A stretch of 14,760 nucleotides of DNA, from the NCBI RefSeq assembly GCF_042665255.1, contig NZ_JBHTCD010000059.1. The stretch is one strand, 5' to 3'. Below the pieces are notes generated by a model. That model saw nothing but the letters and a program-made list of their open reading frames with translations, was not told where the DNA came from and ran no database searches. This stretch comes from Insolitispirillum peregrinum (GTDB lineage Bacteria; Pseudomonadota; Alphaproteobacteria; Rhodospirillales; Rhodospirillaceae). The first letter of the stretch is position 1; each line of letters starts with the position of its first letter. This document shows positions 1 through 7,755 of the stretch, piece by piece. The position numbers and the translations under genes were made by a program.

Positions 1-192
1 ATCTACACCTATGCGGTCAATTTCACCCAGATTGACAGCCGCAAAGGCGTTGATATCGAACGCAAAGACCTGACCGCCTACCTGTCGATGACCACCGCGC
101 CCAACAGCGCCACGGCCAGCGAACTGTATGAAAACCCGCTCGGCGTCAGAATCCTTGATCTGGCGCTGAAAGACCGGGCCAAAAGCAACTAA
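1..192 (+). CDS. virB8: VirB8-like T4SS inner-membrane protein, C-terminal fragment
   Basis: The window opens inside this gene; frame 1 gives 63 residues ending at a TAA. VirB8 is a bitopic inner-membrane protein whose periplasmic NTF2-like domain helps assemble the T4SS core. The visible tail carries the strands YTYAVNFTQ and a lysine/arginine-rich link, followed by the ENPLGVRILDL segment. That segment matches the NPLG-type motif near the end of VirB8 proteins, where the chain continues into a final short strand. The position 19 bases before virB9 fits the usual virB8-virB9-virB10 order. The membrane segment and most of the domain lie upstream and cannot be assessed. A TrbF- or TraE-like homologue would look similar in this fragment. 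Confidence 0.8.
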   Translation: MYTYAVNFTQIDSRKGVDIERKDLTAYLSMTTAPNSATASELYENPLGVRILDLALKDRAKSN

Positions 193-211
193 CCACTGAA
201 GGCTGTTTAGA

Positions 212-1381
212 ATGAAACACGCTCTTTTCGGAGCGGCAATCGCGCTGATTGCCGTTAACGCCCCCGGCTTGTCTGCGGCCCAGACCTCTCTGACACCTCC
301 TCCGGCGTCTGGCAGCAACCAGCCGTTTTCAGGGGCTCCCCCGGCTGGCAAGCCGGGAACATCCTCCACGTCGGCATCAGCCGGTCAGGCCAGCCCGGCT
401 GGCAAGCCGACTGCCGCACCCGGCACCGGCAAACCGGCAGCCACGCCCGATCCGGCAGCGGTCAAGCCGGTCTCGGCCTATCAGATGCAATCGGCCACCG
501 ATCAGGCCGATGGCTATTTCCCGCCGCTGGCCCGTGGGCCTATTGGCGGACAGATACAGGAGAGCTGGAACAAGGCCCCGGCAGATGCGGGCGTGCAGAC
601 CCTGCCGGTCTGTGGTGGCTCGTGCGTCTATCGCGTGCTGCTGCGCCAGTACATGACCACCACCATCCAGTTGCCAGCCGATGCGCGGATTGTCTCGGCC
701 GATCTGGGCGACAACGCCAGCTTTCAGGTTGCCGTGCGCGGCAGCAACATGGTGGCGGTCAAGCCGCTGCACTATGGCGTTGATACCAACATCAATGTCT
801 ACACCGAGCACGGCAACATCTACTCGTTCTACCTCCGTGCTGAAAACCCGATGTCCGGCCATATCCCGGACCTGCTGGTGCGGGTGCAGGGCAGTGATGC
901 CCCCAGTGATGGCCTGATCACGCTGGCGCCGGGGGATGCCTCGCCTTTGCCGGGACAGACTGGAGCCGCTGGCGGTCAGACGGCAGGAAAAGGGAAAGAA
1001 CCACCGCTGACCAGCCGCCAGAAAGCGGCGCTGGAAGGGCTGGAAGGCCCCAAAACCTCGGTTCCGGCCCAGCAGGGCGACTGGGTGCGCGAAGTGCCGT
1101 TCGATCCGTCCACGCTGCATGGCTTCGACGACTATGAACTGTGGGGTGACGAAGAGCTGAAGCCGGTGCGGGTGTTCCGCGACAAAGTGTTCACCTATGT
1201 CCAGTATGGCGACAAGTGGGATACCGGCTCCGGGCAGGCCGCCTTTACGGTGGTTGATCACGTTGACGAGCCGGTCAACACCCGCGTGGTTGGCTCGACG
1301 CTGGTGATCGAAAGCACCGCTCCGCTGATCAGCCTGAAAAACGGCAAGAAGTTCCTGTGCATCAAGTACACGGGGGACTGA
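212..1381 (+). CDS. virB9: VirB9/CagX-family T4SS outer-membrane core protein
   Basis: This 389-residue protein is a VirB9 homologue, which forms the periplasmic/outer-membrane ring of the T4SS core with VirB7 and VirB10. Residues 1-23 form a signal peptide (basic MKH, hydrophobic stretch, SAA-Q cleavage context). Residues 25-88 are a Pro/Ala/Gly linker with three GKP-type motifs (AGKPG, AGKPT, TGKPA), longer than in compact VirB9 proteins. The N-terminal beta domain lies at about 130-235 and includes a CGGSC pair (C134, C138) and the aromatic run NIYSFYLRAEN. A second Gly/Pro/Lys linker follows at about 240-290. The C-terminal domain ends in FLCIKYTGD, close to the LxIKY ending usual in this family. 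The ATG at 212 has a GAAGG about 9 bases upstream. The stop lies 3 bases before virB10, indicating one transcript. Confidence 0.92.
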   Translation: MKHALFGAAIALIAVNAPGLSAAQTSLTPPPASGSNQPFSGAPPAGKPGTSSTSASAGQASPAGKPTAAPGTGKPAATPDPAAVKPVSAYQMQSATDQADGYFPPLARGPIGGQIQESWNKAPADAGVQTLPVCGGSCVYRVLLRQYMTTTIQLPADARIVSADLGDNASFQVAVRGSNMVAVKPLHYGVDTNINVYTEHGNIYSFYLRAENPMSGHIPDLLVRVQGSDAPSDGLITLAPGDASPLPGQTGAAGGQTAGKGKEPPLTSRQKAALEGLEGPKTSVPAQQGDWVREVPFDPSTLHGFDDYELWGDEELKPVRVFRDKVFTYVQYGDKWDTGSGQAAFTVVDHVDEPVNTRVVGSTLVIESTAPLISLKNGKKFLCIKYTGD

Positions 1382-1384
1382 GCC

Positions 1385-2566
1385 ATGGCCCTGTGTGAAA
1401 TCGCCCTGGCCCTCGGGCTGACGCTGTCCGGTGCCTGCACTGACCCGGCCCAGCCTCCGGCCTTGCCCGCTGGCGACGCCTCGGCGTGGAGCTACAAGGA
1501 GCCTCCTCCGCCACCGCCACCGCCACCACCGGCTCCGCAGCCCGAACGCATCATCGAGCGGGTCGAGGTGATCCGTGAGGTGCCGGTTCCGGCTGCACCG
1601 GCACCAGCGCCAGAGCCGGACCCCGAGCCGGTGCCGCTGGCCGATCCGATGATGGTGATGTGGGCGCAGTATGCCGCCGCCGCCAATGCCTGGCGCGAGA
1701 GCAACGCCGGAGCGATGGCCACCGTTCCCGGCCCGGTCTCGCCGCGAGCGGTCAACCGCCCGGAAGCCCCGGCTCCGCCGTTGCCGTCGGTGCCGGTCAG
1801 CCATAACCCGATGGCCATGCCCGCATCCCCGGCGATGTCCACCTACAAATGGACCCGCAAGGACAGCACCGGGCCGGTCAACAACGAACGGATTGTGGCG
1901 GCAGACCGCTACATTTCCGGGGTGCTGGAAACCGGCATCAACAGCCAGCTCACGGACGGCGAAGTGATCATCGTGATCACCCAGCATGTCTATGGGGCGC
2001 ACAGCCGGTTGATCCTGATCCCGCGTGGTTCGCGGATGATCTGCTCGTACAAAGGCCCTGCCGACATGGGCAGCTCGCGCCTGCAACTGCGCTGCAAGCG
2101 CCTGTTGCTGGCCGAGAGCCGGGCCGAACTGCGCATCCGGGCCAAGGCCGGGGACCAGCAGGGCCGGGCCGGTATCACCGGCGAGGTCGATAACCGCTTT
2201 GTCGAGCGATACGGCACGGCCTTTGTGCTGGCCGGTATCTCGGCCACGGTACGGTTGGGGGCAGCAGCCACCCAGACCGGCACCACCCCGTCAGGCGCGA
2301 GCTACGCCCTGCAACAGGGGGCGCAGGAACTCGGCCAGCAACTGGGAGAGATCACAGCGGCGGCGCTGGAAAAGAGCCTCGACCTGAAACCGATCATCAC
2401 CATCCCGCAGGGGACCCGCGTCAGCCTGCTGGGGGTCGATGACTGGTATCTGGCTCCGCCCAATGCGCCGGACGTGCCCGACGAAACCATGACGGCGGAG
2501 GCCGATCCGGCCACGCCATCCCCACCGAACACCTCCCAGCAGAAGGAGGAAGCTGACGATGAATAG
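1385..2566 (+). CDS. virB10: VirB10/TrbI-family T4SS channel protein with atypical N-terminus
   Basis: This 393-residue VirB10 homologue would be the envelope-spanning channel component. The TrbI/VirB10 beta-barrel domain covers about 165-355. Recognisable stretches are GVLETGINSQL, LIPRGSRMICSY, a GEVDNRFVERYG segment and the closing IPQGTRVSLLGVDDWYL. Residues 296-330 correspond to the antenna helices that cross the outer membrane. Residues 40-49 are ten consecutive prolines, followed by a PAPEPDPEP-type linker to about 85. The N-terminus is odd. Classical VirB10 has a cytoplasmic head and then an inner-membrane helix; here residues 1-17 are weakly hydrophobic with no basic residue and are followed by Cys18 in SGAC, which could be a poor lipobox. 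The start is fixed because virB9's TGA is in the same frame 6 bases upstream. GGGGGA about 9 bases upstream serves as ribosome binding site. Confidence 0.9.
   Translation: MALCEIALALGLTLSGACTDPAQPPALPAGDASAWSYKEPPPPPPPPPPAPQPERIIERVEVIREVPVPAAPAPAPEPDPEPVPLADPMMVMWAQYAAAANAWRESNAGAMATVPGPVSPRAVNRPEAPAPPLPSVPVSHNPMAMPASPAMSTYKWTRKDSTGPVNNERIVAADRYISGVLETGINSQLTDGEVIIVITQHVYGAHSRLILIPRGSRMICSYKGPADMGSSRLQLRCKRLLLAESRAELRIRAKAGDQQGRAGITGEVDNRFVERYGTAFVLAGISATVRLGAAATQTGTTPSGASYALQQGAQELGQQLGEITAAALEKSLDLKPIITIPQGTRVSLLGVDDWYLAPPNAPDVPDETMTAEADPATPSPPNTSQQKEEADDE
1502..1531 (+). repeat. Polyproline CCN codon run in virB10
   Basis: Ten successive proline codons (CCT/CCG/CCA, residues 40-49 of VirB10) form a small imperfect trinucleotide tract. 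Proline-rich linkers are common in VirB10 and TonB-like proteins, where they span the periplasm. The tract could vary in length by slippage, although the codons are mixed. Confidence 0.8.
2543..2549 (+). promoter_or_regulatory. Ribosome binding site for the 74-residue membrane protein
   Basis: AAGGAGG lies inside the 3' end of virB10, 9 bases before the ATG at 2559. It is a near-perfect Shine-Dalgarno sequence and supports the small ORF as a real gene overlapping virB10. Confidence 0.8.
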
Positions 2567-2783
2567 CCCGTGGCTATGGATCGGGCTGGCGCTCACCCTG
2601 CTGGTGATCGTCCTGTCTTTCGGTTCGTTGACTTTTTCCCTGCCGGACCCACCGGCAGCGACAGGAACCAGCCTGTCCCGCGATGTCGGGATGGCCCTGC
2701 AAGGGCTTGGTGTTTCAACGCCCGCCCTCACTGGCGTCATGGCCGACGCCCTCCACACCCTCAAGGAAGGAGTGATCCGATGA
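2559..2783 (+). CDS. Small single-span membrane protein in the T4SS operon
   Basis: This is a 74-residue protein of unknown family. Residues 5-27 form one strong hydrophobic helix (WLWIGLALTLLVIVLSF), followed by a Pro/Ser/Thr-rich stretch and a C-terminal amphipathic part ending LKEGVIR. No cleavage site or lipobox cysteine is present, so it is not a VirB7-type lipoprotein. It overlaps the end of virB10 by 8 bases and its TGA overlaps the ATG of the giant repeat gene in an ATGA, which suggests translational coupling on both sides. It might act as a partner or membrane anchor for VirB10 or for the repeat protein; that is inference from position. Reality is supported by the strong ribosome binding site and the tight overlaps. 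Confidence 0.75.
   Translation: MNSPWLWIGLALTLLVIVLSFGSLTFSLPDPPAATGTSLSRDVGMALQGLGVSTPALTGVMADALHTLKEGVIR
2763..2772 (+). promoter_or_regulatory. Ribosome binding site deciding the start of the repeat protein
   Basis: AAGGAAGGAG stands 7 bases before the ATG at 2780. It marks this ATG, followed by a signal peptide, as the real start, although the reading frame stays open upstream to 2570. Confidence 0.82.
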
Positions 2784-5700
2784 GGAAACGCACATCCCTG
2801 ATCGGGGTGATGCTGGCGGCTGCGCTGGTCAGTGCCTCGGCACTGGCGCAACAGCTTACCGCCACTGATCCCAATACCCCGGCCTCTGCCGCATCGGCGA
2901 CGACAGCGGCGCAAACCGACACCATCGTCATTCCGGTGTTTCCGCTGACAGCGGCCCAGCTCCAGCAGGACACCCCGCTGCCGGTAAATTTCAATCTCGG
3001 CTTTGGCGGTAGGGTCGCCATTGACGGCATTGACCCGACGCTGACCGAAGGCGTGGTGGCGCAAGGCTTTGCGCGGAAAGTGATGGCCGAACAGGACGGC
3101 CAGAAGATCCCCTACGGCCAGGTGGCGATTACCGCCGTCAGCAAGGGCGAAAAGGTTGAAGTGATCGATCAAACCGGGCTGACGGCCTCGTTTGAAAAGG
3201 AAGAAGACATCTTGTTCCCCGAGGACGAGGTTCAGGTGTCAGGGTCGAAAACGGCCCTGATCGAAGCCCTGAAGCGTCTTCAGGAAACTCCGGCCGAGCC
3301 GGAAAAAGTCGAGGCCAAGGAAGACGGCGAAGACGGCAAGGATGGCTCGGGCGGCAGCACCGGCAGCAGCAACGATCTGGCGTCGAGCTGGCAGGCCCCG
3401 ACCGATACCCCGGCCTACGAGGCCGAGGCCGAGCCGGTGGTCAGCACCAAAATCACCACTGACGGCTGTCAGGTGCGGGTGGATCTGGCCCAGGGCGTGG
3501 CCATCCAGCAAACGCGCACCGAAACCTACACCGATGGCAACATCAGTGATCAGGGGTCTTGCTCGGACGGCGATACCCGTTACGAGCTGAAGCAGAACTA
3601 CGACGCCTGCGAGCCGGTGGTCGATCTGGCAGCCCGGCTGGTTACCGGCCAGTACCAGACCACCTATACCGATGGCGGCGGCACCACCCATGTGGTGGGC
3701 GGTTGCGCCAGCGGTGACAAGACTTACGCCATTACGGAGGACAGCAGCGCCTGTTCGCCGATTGTCAGCACTTCTGCGGGGACGCTCACCCCACAGGTAC
3801 GGCTGACCTATGTCAACGCCCTCGGGCGGACAGTCGAGGTGCGCGGCTGTGGTCCGTCTTCGACCTCTTCGACCATTACCATGGTCAAGACCTTTGGCTC
3901 GTGCCCGGATGTGGTTTCCATCGCTGCGCTGACGGCAACACCGCAATACCAGTACACCTATACCGACAAGGCCGGGTCAACGCAGACCGTTTCCGGCTGT
4001 ACGCCGGACACGACGAGCGCCATCACCATCACCGAGGACAGCAGCGCCTGTTCGCCAGTGATCAACACCACCGCAGGCACTGCCACGCCACAGGCGGCCC
4101 TGGTCTACACCGACCGCAACGGCAAGGCCGTTCAGGTGCGCGGCTGTGCGGCCAGCACCAAAACCGCTGTCGTCACCCTGACCAAAACCTTCGGCACCTG
4201 TGCTGATGTGGTTGATCTGACCGCGCTGACGGCCACGCCACAGTACCAGTACACCTATAAAGACAGCACCGGGGCGACGCAGACCGTTTCCGATTGTACC
4301 CCTGATGCAGCCAGCAAGATTACCATTACCGAAGATACGACGGCCTGTTCGCCAATGATCAACACCACCGCAGGCACCGCCACGCCACAGGCGGCCCTGG
4401 TCTACACCGACCGCAACGGCAAGGCCGTTCAGGTGCGCGGCTGTGCGGCCAGCACCAAAACCGCTGTCGTCACCCTGACCAAAACCTTCGGCGCCTGTGC
4501 CGATGTGGTCGATCTGACGGCGTTAAGTGCCACACCGCAATACCAGTACACCTATAAGGACAGCACCGGGGCGACGCAGACCGTTTCCGATTGCACCCCG
4601 GATACGGCCAGCAAAATCGCCATCACCGAAGATACAACAGCCTGTACTCCGCTGATCAACACCACCGCAGGAACAGCCACACCACAAGCAACGCTTGCTT
4701 ACACCGACCGTAACGGCAAGGCCGTTCAGGTACGTGGCTGCGCGGCCAGCACCAAAACCGCTGTCGTTACCCTGGCCAAGACCTTCGGCACCTGTGCCGA
4801 TGCCGTCGATCTGACGGCGCTGACCGTAACCCGGCAGTATCAGTACACCTACAAGGACAGCACCGGTGCGACACAGACTGTTTCGGGCTGTACCGCTGAC
4901 CCGACCACTCAGGTCGCCATCAGCAAGAATTACGATGCCTGCACAGACAGCGTGAACCTCGGGACGCTGACCGCTACCCGTCAGTATCAACTGACCTACA
5001 AGGACAGCAGCGGCGTTAGCCACACCCTGAGCCAATGCACCGCCGATGCCGCGTCTTCGGTCAAGATCACCGAAGATACCACCACCTGCGAACCGGTGAT
5101 CAATCTTGCCACCGGCACCGCCACTCCGCAGGCGACGCTGGGGTATGTTACGCCGGACGGCAAAACCGTGCAGGTGCGCGGCTGCGCGACCAGCACCAAA
5201 ACCGCCGTCATCACCCTGAGTAAAACCTTCGGTGCCTGTGCCGATGTGGTCGATCTGACGGCGCTAATTGCCACACCGCAATACCAGTACACCTATAAGG
5301 ACAGCAGCGGGGCGACGCAGATTGTTTCCGATTGTATCCCGGACGCAGCCAGCAGGATCATCATTACCGAGGACACCACGGCCTGTTCGCCAGTGATCAA
5401 CACCACCGCAGGCATTGCCACGCCACAGGCGGCCCTGGTCTACACCGACCGCAACGGCAAGGCTGTTCAGGTACGCGGCTGTGCGGCCAGCACCAAAACG
5501 GCGGCGACGGCGCTGACCAAAACCTTTGGCACCTGTGCCGATGTGGTCGATCTGACAGCGTTAAGTGCCACGCCACAGTACCAGTATACCTATAAGGACA
5601 GCACCGGGGCGACGCAGACCGTTTCCGATTGTACCCCTGATGCAGCCAGCAAGATCGCCATCACCGAAGATACAACGGCCTGTACTCCGCTGATCAACAT

Positions 5701-7753
5701 CACCGCAGGCACTGTCACACCACAGGCTACACTTGTTTACACCGACCGTAACGGCAAGGCCGTTCAGGTGCGCGGCTGCGCGGCCAGCACCAAAACGGCG
5801 ACGACGGCGCTGACCAAAACCTTTGGCACCTGTGCCGATGTGGTCGATCTGACGGCGTTAATTGCCATACCACAATACCAATACACCTATAAGGACAGCA
5901 GCGGTGCATCCAGGACCGTTTCCGATTGTACCCCTGATGCGACCAGCAAGATCACCATCACCGAGGACGCTGCTGCCTGTACGCCGCGCATTGATCTCGA
6001 TGGCGGCAAGGTCTATCCGCAGGCGGCCCTGGTTTACACCGACCGCAACGGCAAGAATATTCAGGTGCGTGGTTGCGCTGACAGCACCAAAACGGCGGCG
6101 GCTGCCCTGAACAAGACCTATGACGCCTGCCCCGACATCATTGATCTGGCCGGTCGCAAGGCCTACCGGCAATACACCCTGACCTATACCGACGCCAAAG
6201 GCGCAAAGGTGACAGCCTCGGGCTGCACCAAGGACACTGCGGCGGTGATGCTGATCACCGAACAGGCGTCGTCCTGCCCGGTGGTGGTCGATATCACCGC
6301 CCTGACCGCCACCGCTCAGGCGGTGCTGGTCTATACCGATGGCAACGGGATGGAACAGCAGGTGCGCGGCTGTGCGGCGGCAACCTCGGCCTCGGTGATG
6401 CCGCTGGTGAAAAGTTACGGGGCCTGTTCGGATACCCTGAACATCGCCGCCCTGACCGCCAATCCGCGCTATCAATTGACCTATGTCGATGGCAAAGCCG
6501 TCACCCACATCGTTTCGGACTGCACCACCGACACCAGCATTGTTTACACCCTGACCGAAAATACCGCTGCCTGCCCGGTCAGCATTGACTGGATGAAAAA
6601 GCAGGCGGTCACGCAGGCTACCCTGAACTACACCAACCGCGACAAAAAAACCGTTCAGGCCCGCGATTGCGCAGCCTCCACCACCGTGGCAGCGGTGGCG
6701 ATGAGCCAGAACACCAGCCTGTGCCCGTTGCGGCATGATTTCGAGGGCGGGAAATCCTACCAGCTCGGCATGTGGACCTACACGCTGGGCGGTCAGAGCT
6801 ATCAGGCCGGGTCGTGCATCGACACCGGCACCACCTACAGCCACACGACCGTTACCTCGGCAAATGGCGAGTACATTTGCCCGACCATCGTGAACAACAC
6901 AACCCACACGGTGACGATTCAGGGGCGGGTGCGCATCACCGTTGGCGGTGTCCAGCAGTACATCAGCGAGTGTGCGCCGGTATCCTCGGCCAATCAGGCC
7001 CTGACGGCGACCATGGACGGCTGCACCGATGTCTCACTGTGGACCCATGACTATGCCGCAGGCGTCTCCTATGGCCAGCAACGCTGGTACTACACCAAGC
7101 CGTCCGGCACCCGTGACTATGTGACCGACTGCCAGTCGGGCACCACCACCTATCCGCACCACTACAGCCGGGTGGGCTGGGAGTACCACGACGAATCCCT
7201 GTACGCCTATCCGCTGAACAAAGTCACGCTGATCGTCAACAGCGTGGAACGCGAAATTGCCGCCAGCCGGGTGTCACCCGGTGCGCCCCAGCAGCCTTAT
7301 GCGCTGGTCGGGACCACTGTCAGCGGCACCGGCGAAACCTATTATGCCGGGTGCATCAAGTGGGAAAAGACGCTGACCGGCGAACAGTACACCCGCCCGG
7401 ACAGCACCACCTACCTGAAGGCCACCGGGGCCGGACCCGATGAAAGCAAGGGCGATGTCTGCACCTACATCCGTCCGGTCACGCAGCAATCGTGGGTGCC
7501 GCAGTTTGTGAGTGGCAGTTGGCCGGTCGGTGCGGCTCCTAACGCGGGTATCCTTGGTAGTTGCCCGTACAAGGCCACGCGCACGGTGCTGCGCGAAGAC
7601 GGGGTGATTGTCTCGCGCACCGAAGCCACCAAAAGCGCCTCACCAACGGTGTCGGATGGCTGCGGTATCGGGGGCTGCGCCACTCTTTATTGCAGCGGTG
7701 GTGAGGCGACCGAAACCGTTATCGCCGCCTGGCTCGTGCAGTTGGGGTGGTGA
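2780..7753 (+). CDS. Giant exported cysteine-rich tandem-repeat protein in T4SS operon
   Basis: I do not recognise a named family for this 1657-residue protein. Residues 1-24 are a signal peptide (MRKRTS, hydrophobic core, ALA-QQ). Residues 25-170 form a unique N-terminal region, followed by an acidic Gly/Ser-rich linker (about 172-200) with EDGEDGKDG. From about residue 224 to 1460 there are about 25 units of 48-50 residues. Each has a first Cys near position 7 and a second about 32 residues later, in a pattern like C-x2-V(I/V)(D/N)-...-PQ-Y-YTD-x-G-...-(G/D)C. Two types alternate: A begins TED..AC and B begins TKTFG.C. Even spacing suggests one disulfide per unit and an elongated beta-rich rod. 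The end (about 1460-1657) is aromatic-rich, unlike the repeats, with a final Cys-rich GCGIGGC...C cluster. Lying between the VirB10 and VirB11 genes, it is probably a surface or periplasmic accessory of the transfer apparatus, such as an adhesin or mating-pair stabiliser (inferred). The start at 2780 is preferred because of the signal peptide, the ribosome binding site and the ATGA overlap. Confidence 0.85.
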   Translation: MRKRTSLIGVMLAAALVSASALAQQLTATDPNTPASAASATTAAQTDTIVIPVFPLTAAQLQQDTPLPVNFNLGFGGRVAIDGIDPTLTEGVVAQGFARKVMAEQDGQKIPYGQVAITAVSKGEKVEVIDQTGLTASFEKEEDILFPEDEVQVSGSKTALIEALKRLQETPAEPEKVEAKEDGEDGKDGSGGSTGSSNDLASSWQAPTDTPAYEAEAEPVVSTKITTDGCQVRVDLAQGVAIQQTRTETYTDGNISDQGSCSDGDTRYELKQNYDACEPVVDLAARLVTGQYQTTYTDGGGTTHVVGGCASGDKTYAITEDSSACSPIVSTSAGTLTPQVRLTYVNALGRTVEVRGCGPSSTSSTITMVKTFGSCPDVVSIAALTATPQYQYTYTDKAGSTQTVSGCTPDTTSAITITEDSSACSPVINTTAGTATPQAALVYTDRNGKAVQVRGCAASTKTAVVTLTKTFGTCADVVDLTALTATPQYQYTYKDSTGATQTVSDCTPDAASKITITEDTTACSPMINTTAGTATPQAALVYTDRNGKAVQVRGCAASTKTAVVTLTKTFGACADVVDLTALSATPQYQYTYKDSTGATQTVSDCTPDTASKIAITEDTTACTPLINTTAGTATPQATLAYTDRNGKAVQVRGCAASTKTAVVTLAKTFGTCADAVDLTALTVTRQYQYTYKDSTGATQTVSGCTADPTTQVAISKNYDACTDSVNLGTLTATRQYQLTYKDSSGVSHTLSQCTADAASSVKITEDTTTCEPVINLATGTATPQATLGYVTPDGKTVQVRGCATSTKTAVITLSKTFGACADVVDLTALIATPQYQYTYKDSSGATQIVSDCIPDAASRIIITEDTTACSPVINTTAGIATPQAALVYTDRNGKAVQVRGCAASTKTAATALTKTFGTCADVVDLTALSATPQYQYTYKDSTGATQTVSDCTPDAASKIAITEDTTACTPLINITAGTVTPQATLVYTDRNGKAVQVRGCAASTKTATTALTKTFGTCADVVDLTALIAIPQYQYTYKDSSGASRTVSDCTPDATSKITITEDAAACTPRIDLDGGKVYPQAALVYTDRNGKNIQVRGCADSTKTAAAALNKTYDACPDIIDLAGRKAYRQYTLTYTDAKGAKVTASGCTKDTAAVMLITEQASSCPVVVDITALTATAQAVLVYTDGNGMEQQVRGCAAATSASVMPLVKSYGACSDTLNIAALTANPRYQLTYVDGKAVTHIVSDCTTDTSIVYTLTENTAACPVSIDWMKKQAVTQATLNYTNRDKKTVQARDCAASTTVAAVAMSQNTSLCPLRHDFEGGKSYQLGMWTYTLGGQSYQAGSCIDTGTTYSHTTVTSANGEYICPTIVNNTTHTVTIQGRVRITVGGVQQYISECAPVSSANQALTATMDGCTDVSLWTHDYAAGVSYGQQRWYYTKPSGTRDYVTDCQSGTTTYPHHYSRVGWEYHDESLYAYPLNKVTLIVNSVEREIAASRVSPGAPQQPYALVGTTVSGTGETYYAGCIKWEKTLTGEQYTRPDSTTYLKATGAGPDESKGDVCTYIRPVTQQSWVPQFVSGSWPVGAAPNAGILGSCPYKATRTVLREDGVIVSRTEATKSASPTVSDGCGIGGCATLYCSGGEATETVIAAWLVQLGW
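3449..7150 (+). repeat. Coding tandem array of ~147-150 bp cysteine-paired units
   Basis: About 25 direct units of 144-150 bp lie inside the giant repeat gene. Unit starts read from the sequence include 3449, 3590, 3734, 4031, 4328, 4625, 4922, 5069, 5366, 5663, 5960, 6257, 6554, 6704 and 6854, with a second unit inside each 297 bp step. Units at both ends are diverged, while those at about 4030-5960 are very similar. Every unit keeps the reading frame and two cysteine codons. Confidence 0.9.
3734..6703 (+). repeat. 297 bp higher-order double repeat (A+B units)
   Basis: A 150 bp A-unit plus a 147 bp B-unit recurs with an exact 297 bp step from 3734 to 4922 and again from 5069 to 6554. A single extra B-type unit at 4922-5068 separates the two runs. 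The A-units starting at 4031 and 4328 differ at very few positions over about 135 bases (for example CACTGCC versus CACCGCC), which indicates recent duplication or gene conversion. Confidence 0.88.
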
Positions 7754-7755
7754 TC

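Noticed and set aside
377..2086. Long minus-strand open frame of 569 codons opposite virB9/virB10
   Set aside because: It is rich in Arg/His/Gly and has no recognisable motif. Such antisense openness is expected in high-GC coding DNA, and both + strand genes have clear family motifs.
2570..2779. Upstream extension of the repeat protein frame to 2570
   Set aside because: The ATG at 2780 has a strong ribosome binding site and opens a textbook signal peptide. The extension overprints the 74-residue gene and has no membrane or signal character.
3734..6703. CRISPR-like or intergenic repeat array
   Set aside because: The repeats are long, contiguous and in one reading frame, without short identical repeats separated by unique spacers. 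They are coding repeats.
5858..6907. Minus-strand open frame of 349 codons opposite the repeat gene
   Set aside because: Its apparent internal repetition only mirrors the tandem repeats of the + strand gene.
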